This document shows positions 49,626-59,103 of a DNA stretch of 64,000 nucleotides, one piece after another. The translations under genes and the position numbers were made by a program. Origin of the DNA: Caballeronia glebae. Lineage in GTDB: Bacteria; Pseudomonadota; Gammaproteobacteria; Burkholderiales; Burkholderiaceae. Position 1 is the stretch's first letter; each line of letters begins with the position of its first letter. Under the pieces are notes generated by a model. That model saw nothing but the letters and a program-made list of their open reading frames with translations, did no database searches and had not been told where the DNA came from. The stretch is taken from contig NZ_FCOJ02000003.1 in NCBI RefSeq assembly GCF_001545035.1, positions 124,001 to 188,000 on the forward strand, read 5' to 3'.

Positions 49626-50606
49626 TCAAGGCTCGTTGCACAGACGTCTCGCGGTGTCTTCATCGGTCACGAGCACGGAGGGATAACGCCCGCGCAACGC
49701 CGCGCGCGTCACATGAAATTTCTTCTTGCCGCCGCTCACGAGAATCACGCGCCTGATCTTGCGCAGATCGTCCAGCGTGATCGCTACAGTGCGGCGATTC
49801 AGCGGATGATCGATCAGTTCGCCGTCTTCATCCATGAAATGACCGAGCATGTCGCCGACCGCGCCCGCCTTTTCCAGCGCGCGCAGTTGCTCGGGATTGT
49901 CGATGCCGTATGTCACCACGAGCGATTCCGTCAGATCGCCGCACGTCAGCAATGCGAGGTCGGCATTGCGCGCGAGTTCGTAGGTCTCGCGCACGGTTTC
50001 TTCCTGCAGGATCACGTCCCGCACCTTCTGGCTGCTTACGTAGATCGGCGCGGCGAAAAGATAGCCGTCGGCGCGGCAGATATTCGCGAAATCCGACACG
50101 ATATCGAACGTATTGATGCTCGGGCAATGCGACAGTCCGCCCTGCAACGACACCGCCGACACCGCGCCATACGTGCGCTGCGGCATCGCGCGCAACACGG
50201 CGCGGATCGTGCGGCCCCAGCCGAGGCCGATAGTTTGCCCTGCAACTATCTGCCTGGCGAAATAGGAAGCGGCGCCAATGCCGAGCGCCGCATTGTTCGC
50301 CTCGTTGTTCGTGCCGGTCGGCACGACCACCGCGCATTCGAGGCCGAAGCGCTTCGCAAGGGCTTCTTCCAGCGCGACGCAAGGCGCGATCTTGCTGTTG
50401 ATCGTGATCTGCACGAGGCCGGATTCGCGGCTCGCCGCGAGTAGCCGGTTCACGCGCACGCGATTGCTGCCGATGCGCTGCGCGATTTCCTGCTGCGTCA
50501 GATTGCCGACGTAGTAATGCCACGCGACGCGCGCCTGAAGTTCCTCTTCCGAGTCGATGGAATCGTCCGCTTCTATGACGGCTACGGGCGGTGCGCTCTT
50601 GCTCAT
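49626..50606 (-). CDS. SorC/DeoR family sugar-binding transcriptional regulator
   Basis: 326 residues. N-terminal HTH: VAWHYYVGNLTQQEIAQRIG then SNRVRVNRLLAASRESGLV. The effector domain of the SorC type follows (AASYFARQIVAGQTIGLGWG, ADLALLTCGDL). Such regulators respond to phosphorylated sugars or free polyols. It sits within the operon it probably controls, between the ABC permeases and the SDR. Confidence 0.9.
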   Translation of the reverse strand: MSKSAPPVAVIEADDSIDSEEELQARVAWHYYVGNLTQQEIAQRIGSNRVRVNRLLAASRESGLVQITINSKIAPCVALEEALAKRFGLECAVVVPTGTNNEANNAALGIGAASYFARQIVAGQTIGLGWGRTIRAVLRAMPQRTYGAVSAVSLQGGLSHCPSINTFDIVSDFANICRADGYLFAAPIYVSSQKVRDVILQEETVRETYELARNADLALLTCGDLTESLVVTYGIDNPEQLRALEKAGAVGDMLGHFMDEDGELIDHPLNRRTVAITLDDLRKIRRVILVSGGKKKFHVTRAALRGRYPSVLVTDEDTARRLCNEP

Positions 50607-50640
50607 GTTGTTCCGTTGTTCAATGAAAGGCCGCGCGATT

Positions 50641-51507
50641 TTATTTCACCGCGCCCATCGTGAGCCCTTGCACCAGGCGTCCCGATACGGCCAGCGCGAA
50701 CACGACCATCGGCAGCACGATCAACGTGCCCGTCGCCATGATCTCGCCCCACGGCAATTCATAGCCGCTCATGTAGCTCGTCGCGGCCACCGGCGAGGTG
50801 ATCGCGTCGCTGCGCGTGAGCACGAGCGCATAGAGCAGATCGTTCCACGAGAAGATGAACGCGAAGATCGCCGATACGACGATGCCCGGCATCGCGAGCG
50901 GCAGATTGATGCGCCAGAACACGCGCCACGGCGACGCGCCGTCGAGACGCGCGGCTTCGTCGAGTTCGACCGGAATGTTGCGGAACTGGTCCGTGCAGAT
51001 CCACACCACGATCGGCAGCGAGAAGGTCAGATACAGCAGGATCAGCACGATATGCGTATCGACGAGATCGAGCTTCGTCGCGATCAGAAAGAACGGCACC
51101 GCGAGTACGACCGGGCTCACCATGCGGTTCGAGATGAACCAGAACCACAGGTCTTCCTTGCCGCGAAATTCGTAGCGCGCGAGCGCGTAAGCGGCGGGCG
51201 CGCCGAGCAGGATCGCGAGGACCGTGGTGCTGCTCGCGATGATGAGCGAGTTCAGCAGACTGCCCGCCACGTCATGCTCGAACAGCGCCGCCGAGTAGTG
51301 ATGAAAGGTCGGCGAGAACAACCATTTCGGCGGGTACGCGAGCGCGTCGGCCTGGCTCTTGAGGCTCGTCGTGACCATCCAGTAGAACGGAAACACCGAC
51401 GACATGAACACGACGACGAGGCCGATGAAATGCCATACCGTCGCGCGCTGTCGTGCGGCGCGTGCGCGTCTTGCGCGTTGCGTGGTCTGAACGTTGGATG
51501 AACTCAC
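50641..51507 (-). CDS. Carbohydrate ABC transporter permease 2 (MalG type)
   Basis: 288 residues, six helices, BPD-transport loop [20 protein letters not shown]. It starts with GTG at 51507, preceded by GGGAGG, and overlaps the stop of permease 1 by 4 bases. The same frame is open much further upstream (to 52155), opposite permease 1, but that part is an arginine-rich shadow. Confidence 0.9.
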   Translation of the reverse strand: MSSSNVQTTQRARRARAARQRATVWHFIGLVVVFMSSVFPFYWMVTTSLKSQADALAYPPKWLFSPTFHHYSAALFEHDVAGSLLNSLIIASSTTVLAILLGAPAAYALARYEFRGKEDLWFWFISNRMVSPVVLAVPFFLIATKLDLVDTHIVLILLYLTFSLPIVVWICTDQFRNIPVELDEAARLDGASPWRVFWRINLPLAMPGIVVSAIFAFIFSWNDLLYALVLTRSDAITSPVAATSYMSGYELPWGEIMATGTLIVLPMVVFALAVSGRLVQGLTMGAVK

Positions 51508-52433
51508 GCGGCCTCCCGATACACGAAGCGGATATAAAGACGCGACAGCACGATCGTCAGAATCAGCAGGATGATCGCCTGCGCGGACGCCATGCCCTGA
51601 TCGAAGAGACGAAAGCCGATGCGCTGGATATAGACGCTGATGAATTCCGTCGCGGCGCCGGGTCCGCCGCGCGTCATCGTGAACACGGCGTCGAACATCT
51701 TGAGCATGTCGGCGGAACGAAGAATGAGAATGGCCGTGAGACCGGGCAGCAGATACGGACGCTGCAAGTGCCAGAGGATCATGCTCCACTTCGGCGTTTC
51801 GAGGCGCGCGGCTTCCTCGGCTTCTTTCGGCACCATCGAAAGCCCGGCGAGCAAGATGAGCGCGCAGAACGGCGTCCATTGCCAGATATCCATGATCATC
51901 ACGGAGACGAACGCGAGCGTCGGGTCCGCGAGCCAATCCTGCGGCGGTATGCCGATGAGACCCGTCAGATAGTTCGCCACGCCGAATTGCCGATTGAAGA
52001 TCAGCCGGCCGATGAGACCGACGACCGCATACGTCGTCGCCATCGGAATGACGAGACTCACGCGCGCCGCCGCGCGCATCCACGGCAACGCCGTGCGATG
52101 CAGCAGCAGCGCGGCGAAGAGTCCGAGCGCGACTTCGATCGGCAAGGTCACGCACAGGAACAGGGCCGTGCGCCCGAGCGCTTCCCAGAAGGACGGATCG
52201 GTGAGCGTCGCGACGTAGTTATCGACGCCGACGAACGGCGTGCCCGAGCCGAGATCCGCGAGCTTGTACTGACGAAACGAGTTGTAGAGCGCGAGCAGCA
52301 GCGGATAAACGCCGATGATCGCGAGCGCCGCGATCGCGGGTATCAGGAACCAGAAGGCGGGCGAGCGCGGTAAAACGCCGAAGTAGCGCGCGGGCTTGCG
52401 CGGTCCGCGCGCGTGCATTGCAGGTGATGCCAT
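51504..52433 (-). CDS. Carbohydrate ABC transporter permease 1 (MalF type)
   Basis: 309 residues, six helices after a basic N-terminus; BPD loop [20 protein letters not shown]. It pairs with permease 2 to form the importer channel for the binding protein encoded 28 bases upstream. GGAGGCGACCGA lies before the ATG. Confidence 0.9.
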   Translation of the reverse strand: MASPAMHARGPRKPARYFGVLPRSPAFWFLIPAIAALAIIGVYPLLLALYNSFRQYKLADLGSGTPFVGVDNYVATLTDPSFWEALGRTALFLCVTLPIEVALGLFAALLLHRTALPWMRAAARVSLVIPMATTYAVVGLIGRLIFNRQFGVANYLTGLIGIPPQDWLADPTLAFVSVMIMDIWQWTPFCALILLAGLSMVPKEAEEAARLETPKWSMILWHLQRPYLLPGLTAILILRSADMLKMFDAVFTMTRGGPGAATEFISVYIQRIGFRLFDQGMASAQAIILLILTIVLSRLYIRFVYREAA

Positions 52434-52461
52434 TCGGTCGCCTCCGGTTCCTTGAACGAAA

Positions 52462-53832
52462 TTACTTCAGCAAAGGCTTCTTGCCGTCGTAATAACCCGC
52501 TTTCTTCAGGATGTCCTCGGTCTTCTGACCGATGGTCTGCGCGCCCTCCTTCACCGTCACCTGGCCGAGCATCATTTTGCTGCCCCATTCGCCGATGACC
52601 TCCGAGATCGCCGGCCACTCCGGGAAGCGCGGACGATAATCCGGCACGCCGCCCTGCCACGATTCGACCATCGGCTTCACGAACGGATACTTGTCCTGCA
52701 CGGCCTTGTCCTGATAGATGGCCATGCGCGCCGGCACGCCGCCCGCTTCGAGATAAGGCTTCGCCATGGCTTCGGACGTGATCCACTGAATGAAGAGCCA
52801 CGACGCGGCCTGCTTCTTCGCATTGGACTTCGCGTTCACCGCCAGCGAGAAGCCGCCGAGCGCGGGCTTCAACCCGGCCGGCCCTTTCGGTTCGGTCGTG
52901 ATCGCGAGACAGTTGCCGATCTTCGACTTGCTCGGATCAGTGAGCGTCGGATAGAACGCGGACCATTCGGTGATCATCGCTACTTGCCCTTGCGCAAGCG
53001 CGTTCACCGCTTCGGCGTGATCGAAATCGACGATGCCCGGCGGCATGAACTTCATCAGCTTCTGCCGATATTCGAGCCCCGCCTGCGATTGTGGCGACAT
53101 CAGGTTCGACTTGAATTTCGCATCGAGCAGCGAACCGCCATTCGGCCACAGCACGCGCATGAAGCTATCCGCCGATTGCGTTTCGCCGCGCCGCGATTGC
53201 AGCGCGAACGCGAACTTGTCGCCCTTCGTGAGCTTCGGCGCATAGGTGTTGAGCAGGTCGTCCCAGGTCTTCGGCGGCTCGTCGAAGCCCGCGTCCTTCA
53301 ACATGCATTTGTTGTAGAACATCAGGCCCGAGTAGTTATCGAACGGCAGGCCGTATGTGACCTTGTCCCACGAGCCGAACGAATCGAGCAGGATCGGAAA
53401 GAAGCCTTTGAGGTTGAGATTCGGGTCCGCGAGTTTTGGATCGTCGGTGAACTTCTTGATCGGCACGAGCCACTTGTTGCTCGCGAATTCGCCGATCCAC
53501 ACGACGTCCACGAGCACGATGTCTTGATCGCCGCCGCCCACGAAGTTGAGGACTTCTTTCTCGCGCGTGTTCTCGTAGGGAATCACTTCCCAGCGCACCT
53601 TGATGCCCGTCTCCTTCTCGAACTGCGGAATGAGTTGTTGCGCGGCCTTGTAGCCGGGACGATCGAGAAAGATGGCCTTGATCGTCGTGCCCGAGTACGG
53701 CTGTGCCGCTTCCTTCACAGTCCAGGCCTGCGCGTTCGATGCGGCGAACGCCGCGCTGGCCGCCAGGAGCGCGACTGCCGCGACGTGTTTGATCGGGCCG
53801 GCTTGCATGGCCGGAATGAAGCGCTTCTTCAT
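52462..53832 (-). CDS. Carbohydrate ABC transporter substrate-binding protein (polyol type)
   Basis: 456 residues with a Sec signal peptide (cleavage near ASNAQA, about residue 36). Family 1 binding fold: [60 protein letters not shown]. Length and motifs fit sorbitol/mannitol-type binding proteins. First gene of the leftward operon; AAGGAGACAGGC precedes its ATG. The SorC-type operator candidate is upstream. Confidence 0.9.
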   Translation of the reverse strand: MKKRFIPAMQAGPIKHVAAVALLAASAAFAASNAQAWTVKEAAQPYSGTTIKAIFLDRPGYKAAQQLIPQFEKETGIKVRWEVIPYENTREKEVLNFVGGGDQDIVLVDVVWIGEFASNKWLVPIKKFTDDPKLADPNLNLKGFFPILLDSFGSWDKVTYGLPFDNYSGLMFYNKCMLKDAGFDEPPKTWDDLLNTYAPKLTKGDKFAFALQSRRGETQSADSFMRVLWPNGGSLLDAKFKSNLMSPQSQAGLEYRQKLMKFMPPGIVDFDHAEAVNALAQGQVAMITEWSAFYPTLTDPSKSKIGNCLAITTEPKGPAGLKPALGGFSLAVNAKSNAKKQAASWLFIQWITSEAMAKPYLEAGGVPARMAIYQDKAVQDKYPFVKPMVESWQGGVPDYRPRFPEWPAISEVIGEWGSKMMLGQVTVKEGAQTIGQKTEDILKKAGYYDGKKPLLK

Positions 53833-53979
53833 GCCTGTCTCCTTGGTTTTTTTCGAGCGGATATGGCTTGCGGGTGCGGTTCTTTCGTCGATTCCGTTGC
53901 GTTTCTTCCTGCTGTCGAAGATGTGAACTCACGCTGTCACGAGGCGCTCGCGCGCTTCGCATCCCGCGTGTCGTTTCAC

Positions 53980-54004
53980 TTGTAATTTCGGTTTTACAAT
54001 TGTA
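53980..54004. promoter_or_regulatory. Overlapping palindromes between divergent polyol transport genes
   Basis: TTGTAA (53980-53985) and TTACAA (53994-53999) are perfect 6-bp arms with an 8-base spacer; the 10-bp palindrome TACAATTGTA (53995-54004) overlaps the right arm. The site is in the AT-rich middle of the 257-bp gap between the binding protein and the ATPase genes, where the SorC regulator is expected to bind. Confidence 0.55.
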
Positions 54005-54089
54005 TATTTTGGCCCGAACAGCTTGTCAAGCACAAATTCGACGATGCATCCGATGCTGCGCTGCCGCAGCAGCAAACGGGAGACAACGT

Positions 54090-55211
54090 ATGAGCGCAGT
54101 CCATCTGCAGCAAATCCGCAAGTCCTTTGCCGGTGTCGACGTATTGAAGGGCGTCGACATCGAAGTGACCGATCGCGAGTTCATGGTTTTCGTCGGTCCA
54201 TCGGGATGCGGAAAATCCACCTTGCTGCGCAGCATCGCCGGACTCGAACGCTGCGACTCGGGGCAAGTGCTGATCGGCGGCGAGGACGTCACCGACCTCG
54301 AACCATCGCAACGCGGCGTCGCGATGGTGTTTCAGTCGTATGCGCTCTATCCGCACATGTCGGTGTACGAAAACATTGCGTTCGGACTGCGCATGCTCAA
54401 GTTGCCTGAAGCGCAGATCAAGGAGCGCGTGCATCGCGCGGCCGAGATTCTGCAGATCGGTCAGTTGCTCGAACGGCGTCCGCGCGCGCTATCGGGCGGG
54501 CAGCGTCAGCGCGTCGCCATCGGCCGATCCATCGTGCGCGAACCGAAGGTGTTTCTCTTCGACGAGCCGCTCTCCAATCTCGACGCCGCGCTGCGCGTGC
54601 AGATGCGTCTGGAGCTCATCAAGCTGCACAAGCAACTCAACGCGACGATGATCTACGTCACGCACGACCAGACCGAAGCCATGACGATGGCCGATCGTAT
54701 CGTCGTGCTGAATCACGGAAGCGTCGAGCAGATCGGCTCGCCGCTTGAGTTGTATCGCACGCCGCGCAATCGCTTCGTCGCGGGCTTCATCGGCTCGCCG
54801 AAAATGAACTTCATGGATGTGCGCGTGACGCGCGTCGATGCCGCGGGCGTGACCATCGAATTGCCTGGCGGCGCGGCGCTCACGCTGCCGTTCGCGGCTT
54901 CCTCGGTGCAGGCGGGCGAGACGCTCACGCTCGGCATCCGGCCCGAGCATTTCGTCGAATCGGGCGGCGGCGATATCGACAGCGGTCTCGCGGGCGAGGT
55001 CATGGTGATCGAACATCTCGGCGGCGAGACGCTGCTGCATGTGCGTCTGCCGAACGAACTCGTGATTCAGGTGAAGGGCTCGGGCGAATCGACGGCCGTC
55101 GAGGGACAGCGCCTGAACGCGGGCTTCAGCATTCGCCATGTGCATCTGTTTCGCGAAGATGGCAGCGCGCTCGAACGCATGCGGCCTATAGCCGAGACCG
55201 CGACCGCCTGA
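54090..55211 (+). CDS. Carbohydrate ABC transporter ATP-binding protein (UgpC/MalK type)
   Basis: 373 residues. Walker A GPSGCGKSTLLRS, signature LSGGQRQRVAIGRS, Walker B VFLFDEPLSNLDAALR, switch MIYVTHDQTEAMT. A C-terminal TOBE/regulatory domain (about 235-373) includes LTLGIRPEHF. It completes the importer whose other subunits are divergently encoded. The ATG at 54090 has GGGAGACAACGT before it; 74 upstream codons in frame lie in the promoter region and are rejected. Confidence 0.92.
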   Translation: MSAVHLQQIRKSFAGVDVLKGVDIEVTDREFMVFVGPSGCGKSTLLRSIAGLERCDSGQVLIGGEDVTDLEPSQRGVAMVFQSYALYPHMSVYENIAFGLRMLKLPEAQIKERVHRAAEILQIGQLLERRPRALSGGQRQRVAIGRSIVREPKVFLFDEPLSNLDAALRVQMRLELIKLHKQLNATMIYVTHDQTEAMTMADRIVVLNHGSVEQIGSPLELYRTPRNRFVAGFIGSPKMNFMDVRVTRVDAAGVTIELPGGAALTLPFAASSVQAGETLTLGIRPEHFVESGGGDIDSGLAGEVMVIEHLGGETLLHVRLPNELVIQVKGSGESTAVEGQRLNAGFSIRHVHLFREDGSALERMRPIAETATA

Positions 55212-55534
55212 CGAGCGAGTTCGTGTTCTGAGGAAGCCGTGCGCATCCCTTCTTGGTGCGTGGCCGCCGTTCGTTCGACGCATCGACACTAGTCGGGATT
55301 ACAAATGTTCCGGCATCGCGCAGTACAAAACTTCAAACGACTTGCCGATGCGCTCGATGCGACCTTGCCTTGTGTGCGCCAACCCACATAGCCCCTAACG
55401 CCTCATCGGTTCGAGCCCGCAAACGTTGGCCCGCAGACCGAAACTGAACTGACGTGCTTCAAATGGCGCACGGACGTCACGTCGGGCACGACTCGTGCGA
55501 CCGCTTCCACGACCAACTGAGGGATGGCTAGAGC
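55212..55534. other. Intergenic region, 323 bp
   Basis: Between the UgpC-type ATPase and the EAL gene. I see no supported gene, no clear terminator hairpin and no convincing promoter boxes. Confidence 0.4.
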
Positions 55535-56419
55535 ATGAAAGGAACGACACACGGCTCGCCTGTCGCGAAAGCCGCGCCGAAGTCAGATCATGCATTCAGG
55601 CATCGCATACTCGACGGCCTCCAGGCTGGAGAATTCTGCATCGCCTATCAGGGAATCTACCGAGTCGACAGCGGCGAACTCGCGCAGATGGAAGTGCTGA
55701 TTCGCTGGCGTCATCCGGAATTCGGCGTCTTGCTGCCAGGCGCATTCATGGAGGCGTTCGAGGACGCCGACATCAAGCGCGAACTCACGTGGTTCGTGCT
55801 GGACGCGGTCGCGTTCGAAATCGGCGCATGGCGCGCAAGCGGCGGCGCGGATTATTCGGTCGCGGTGAACGTACCGCCCTCCGTTGCAGCGCTGCCCGGC
55901 TTCACCGAACGGATGGAGTCGATTTGCTTCGCGCACGGCATCACGCCCGATTGCATCGAACTCGAACTACTGGAGAGCGAGGATCTCGCGCGCATGCCGT
56001 CGATACGCAAAGTCGTGCGACGTCTAAGGAACAAGGGCGTAAGCGTTGCAATGGACGATTTCGGCACCGGCTATTCGTGTCTGGCCGCCCTCGGGCCGAT
56101 CGACTTCGGGACGGTGAAGATCGCGAAGGAACTGCTCGCCGAAGCACCGAGCTGCCCGAACGCGTGCCTGGTGTTTTCGTCGGTCCTCGCGCTTCTCACG
56201 CGGCTGAAGGTGGCGATCGTCATCGAAGGCGTGGAGACGGCCGCGCAGGCGCAGTGGATCGCGCAATGGCCGCACGTGCTCGCGCAGGGCTTCTTTCTGG
56301 CGCGGCCCGCGTTCGGCATGGACAATGTGCCCGGCGCGCTGTTGAGACGGCCGGCGACGCAAGCCAGGGCGGCGCGGCGCGAAGGGCCACGAGCCATCAG
56401 GCTTGCCGATGCGGCCTGA
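55535..56419 (+). CDS. Stand-alone EAL domain protein (putative c-di-GMP phosphodiesterase)
   Basis: 294 residues, EAL domain only. Catalytic positions are largely kept: Glu53 in the EAL position (MEVLIRW, reading EVL), Asn in VAVNVPP, Glu in ELLESED, the double Asp in AMDDFGTGYSC, Lys in TVKIAKELL, Glu in VIEGVETAAQ and Gln in AQGFFLARP. The usual LKID motif reads VKIA, losing its Asp, so activity may be reduced. No sensor domain or membrane segment. It ends before a strong terminator. Confidence 0.88.
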   Translation: MKGTTHGSPVAKAAPKSDHAFRHRILDGLQAGEFCIAYQGIYRVDSGELAQMEVLIRWRHPEFGVLLPGAFMEAFEDADIKRELTWFVLDAVAFEIGAWRASGGADYSVAVNVPPSVAALPGFTERMESICFAHGITPDCIELELLESEDLARMPSIRKVVRRLRNKGVSVAMDDFGTGYSCLAALGPIDFGTVKIAKELLAEAPSCPNACLVFSSVLALLTRLKVAIVIEGVETAAQAQWIAQWPHVLAQGFFLARPAFGMDNVPGALLRRPATQARAARREGPRAIRLADAA

Positions 56420-56440
56420 CGAATTCGAAGCGCGGACTAC

Positions 56441-56468
56441 GCCGGCGCATTGATGCGCCGGCTTTTTT
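56441..56468 (+). terminator. Intrinsic terminator after EAL gene
   Basis: Perfect 9-bp stem GCCGGCGCA (56441-56449) and TGCGCCGGC (56454-56462), TTGA loop, then six T. Textbook form on the plus strand. Confidence 0.92.
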
Positions 56469-56537
56469 CCGCGTAGCGGCCCTCACTTGCCCGACGCCCG
56501 TGACAAGCGCTCCGGGCGGCAACGCTCAACCCACCCA

Positions 56538-56825
56538 TCACGGCGTCGATGCCGGCGCCGGCTTGCCCGCCTTCTGCGCGTTGATCTTCGACTGCGCGTT
56601 CTGCAGATTTTGCGGATAGTTCGTCTGCTCGCCAGCGGGGTTATAGCCGTTCTGCTCCAGTTGCTTCAGCTCGGCGTTCTTCTTCGCGCGCGCTTCCTTG
56701 CTCTGCGCCTTCTTGATCTGTTTCGGCGTGGATGCGGCCGTATCCTGCGCCTGCGCGACGGGCGCCGCGACGAAAGCGGCAACGGACAGGGCAATGACGG
56801 CCAGCGGTGCGATGCGTGTGTTCAT
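56538..56825 (-). CDS. DUF4148-like small exported protein
   Basis: 95 residues. Sec signal peptide (APLAVIALSVAAFVAAPVAQ, cut near AQAQ), then a lysine-rich linker and the motif AELKQLEQNGYNPAGEQTNY followed by PQNLQNAQSKINAQ, which is the DUF4148 pattern common in Burkholderiaceae. Function unknown; periplasmic. The ATG at 56825 has CCGGAGAAG upstream. A longer open frame to 57311 overlaps the MarR gene and is rejected. Confidence 0.8.
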   Translation of the reverse strand: MNTRIAPLAVIALSVAAFVAAPVAQAQDTAASTPKQIKKAQSKEARAKKNAELKQLEQNGYNPAGEQTNYPQNLQNAQSKINAQKAGKPAPASTP

Positions 56826-56923
56826 GATCGATCTTCTCCGGATGGATGGCGACAGTCGCCAACGACGCTTGCGGGTTCGCGTTAGCAATCCGCGGTCCAC
56901 ATGCGGCGCGGCCGCAAAAACCG

Positions 56924-57367
56924 TCACCGGTCGACGATCCGGCTCAGATTCCCGCGCACGCGTTGCAAGAGCGCGATCAGCTGCTCGCTTTCCTGGCGGC
57001 TGAAGCCCGCGAGCGCCTCCGCCGTGATCTCGTCGCCGACGTGCCGCGCGCGGTCGAGCGCCTTCTCGGCCTTCGCGGTCATGCGCAACTGACGCTCGCG
57101 ACGGTCGTCGGGATTCAGCCGGCGCTCGATCCAGCCGCCCTCTTCCATGCGGTCGAGCAACCGGCCGGCGGAAATAGGCGCGACTTCCAGCAGCCCGGCG
57201 AGCCGCGCCTGATTCACCTCGCCGTAGTGCGAGAGATACGCGAGCACGCGGCATTGCGCGCGCGTGAGATTGAGCGACGACTTGGCCAGCACGTCGAAAC
57301 GGTTGCCGCACAGGCGGTCCACGTCCGCGACCAGAAAGCCGAAGCGTTTATCGAGTTGAGTTTCCAT
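56924..57367 (-). CDS. MarR family regulator of drug efflux
   Basis: 147 residues. Winged helix: RAQCRVLAYLSHYGEVNQAR, LAGLLEVAPISAGRLLDRME and wing RRLNPDDRRERQLRMT. Divergent from a DHA2 efflux gene, with a perfect palindrome between them, the common MarR/efflux pair. The start is the ATG at 57367 (METQLDKRFG). Confidence 0.9.
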   Translation of the reverse strand: METQLDKRFGFLVADVDRLCGNRFDVLAKSSLNLTRAQCRVLAYLSHYGEVNQARLAGLLEVAPISAGRLLDRMEEGGWIERRLNPDDRRERQLRMTAKAEKALDRARHVGDEITAEALAGFSRQESEQLIALLQRVRGNLSRIVDR

Positions 57368-57453
57368 CGCGCGATTATAGGTAACGGCTTTCGATGCGCG
57401 CACCTCGTGCGCACCCGGTAGTCGACCGTATTGCGCGGCATCGCGGCCACCCT

Positions 57454-57473
57454 ATAATAAGCCTGCTTATTAT
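57454..57473. promoter_or_regulatory. MarR operator between regulator and efflux gene
   Basis: ATAATAAG (57454-57461) and CTTATTAT (57466-57473) are perfect 8-bp arms around CCTG. The site contains TATAAT (57453-57458), a consensus -10 box on the plus strand for the efflux gene, so binding would block its transcription. Confidence 0.75.
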
Positions 57474-57512
57474 CAACTAACTCATAAAAGCCGCTGCCTC
57501 GCGGCAATCTCC

Positions 57513-59054
57513 ATGTCCTCCGAAGCCTTCCCGGAAAGCGCCGCGGCGCCCCTGAACCGCGGCATGCTGACCGTATCGATCATGCTCGCCACGCTGATCC
57601 AGACGCTCGACAGCACCATCGCGAACGTCGCGCTGCCGCATATGCAGGGCACGCTGTCGGCCTCGCAGGACGAAATTACGTGGGTGTTGACCTCTTATAT
57701 CGTCGCGGCGGCGATCGCGACGCCGCTCACCGGCTGGCTTTCCGACCGGTTGAGCGTGAAGAAGCTCCTGTGCGTTTCGATTGCGGGCTTCACCGTGGCG
57801 TCGGCGTTTTGCGGCCTGTCGGAGACGCTCACGCAGATCGTCGCGTCGCGGCTGTTGCAGGGCGTGTTCGGGGCATCGCTCGTGCCGTTGTCGCAATCGA
57901 TCCTGCTCGACATCAATCCGCGCGAGAAACAGGGCCAGGCGATGGCCGTCTGGGGCATGGGCGTGATGGTCGGGCCGATTCTCGGGCCGACGCTCGGCGG
58001 CTGGCTCACCGACAGCTACAACTGGCGCTGGGTGTTTTTCATCAACGTGCCGATCGGCGCGTTCGCGCTCTTCGGCGTATCGACGTTCCTGCCGGCGCAG
58101 GCCGCGCGGCGCGCCGTGAAGTTCGATGCGTTCGGCTTCGCGACGCTCGGTCTCGCAATCGGCGCGTTCCAGGCGATGCTCGATCGCGGCGAGCAACTCG
58201 ACTGGTTCGGTTCGATGGAAATCCGCATCGAGGCGATTCTCGCGGTGCTGAGTTTCGTCTTCTTCATCGCGCATACGGCGACCGCTGGCACGCGCTCGTT
58301 CTTCAAATATCAGTTGCTGAAGGATCGCAACTTCGCGACCGGCACGTGCTTTATCTTCGTGATCGGCGCGGTGATGTACGCGACGCGCGCGCTGTTGCCG
58401 CCGATGCTGCAGAACCTGATGAACTATCCCGTCGCGACGACGGGCCTCGTCACGGCGCCGAGCGGCGCGGGCACGATGATCGCGATGCTCGTCGCGGGAC
58501 GCCTTTTGAAGCACATCGATGCGCGTCTGCTGTTGCTGTCGGGGTTCCTGATTTCGGCGTTCGCGCTCTGGCAGATGATGCAGTACACGATCGTGCTGTC
58601 GGCATCGGATATCGTGTGGCCGGGCGTGATTCAGGGCTTCGGGCTGGGACTCGTCTTCGTGCCGCTGTCGGCGCTGACCTTTTCGACGCTCACGTCCGAG
58701 CTGCGCGCCGATGGCACCGCCACCTACAGCCTCATGCGCAATATCGGCAGCAGTATCGGCATTTCGATCGTGCAGACGCTGATGACGCGCAACACGCAGG
58801 TCGCCCACGCGGACCTCGCCGCGCAGGCGACGCCATTCAACCCGGCGATGCAGTCGCTTCTGTCCAGCGGCTCGATGCAGGACATGGCGATGCTGAATCA
58901 GACGATCACGCAGCAGGCCTCGATGATCGCGTATCTCAACGACTTCAAGCTGATGTTCGTCGCGACGCTGCTGGTGGTGCCGCTATTGCTGCTGATCCGG
59001 CCTGCGGGCAAGTCAGCCGCCGGGGAATCGGTGGCGCACGCGGCGATGGATTGA
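57513..59054 (+). CDS. DHA2 family MFS drug efflux transporter (EmrB-like)
   Basis: 513 residues with 14 predicted helices, normal for DHA2. N-terminal motif LDSTIANVALPHMQGTLSAS, motif A GWLSDRLSVKKLL, motif C-like MGVMVGPILGPTLGGWLTD. It expels drugs or aromatic compounds with protons. No EmrA or outer membrane partner is encoded alongside. MarR control through the 57454 palindrome is likely. It converges on the TPR gene. Confidence 0.92.
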   Translation: MSSEAFPESAAAPLNRGMLTVSIMLATLIQTLDSTIANVALPHMQGTLSASQDEITWVLTSYIVAAAIATPLTGWLSDRLSVKKLLCVSIAGFTVASAFCGLSETLTQIVASRLLQGVFGASLVPLSQSILLDINPREKQGQAMAVWGMGVMVGPILGPTLGGWLTDSYNWRWVFFINVPIGAFALFGVSTFLPAQAARRAVKFDAFGFATLGLAIGAFQAMLDRGEQLDWFGSMEIRIEAILAVLSFVFFIAHTATAGTRSFFKYQLLKDRNFATGTCFIFVIGAVMYATRALLPPMLQNLMNYPVATTGLVTAPSGAGTMIAMLVAGRLLKHIDARLLLLSGFLISAFALWQMMQYTIVLSASDIVWPGVIQGFGLGLVFVPLSALTFSTLTSELRADGTATYSLMRNIGSSIGISIVQTLMTRNTQVAHADLAAQATPFNPAMQSLLSSGSMQDMAMLNQTITQQASMIAYLNDFKLMFVATLLVVPLLLLIRPAGKSAAGESVAHAAMD

Positions 59055-59103
59055 GCGCGGCGACCGTGATGAACACGAGCGCCGCGCCGTCGCCCGCCCC
59101 GGC

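Noticed and set aside
50641..52155. 504-codon version of permease 2
   Set aside because: The first 216 codons lie over permease 1 in another frame and look like shadow sequence; a GTG at 51507 with GGGAGG and a 4-base overlap gives the normal 288-residue permease.
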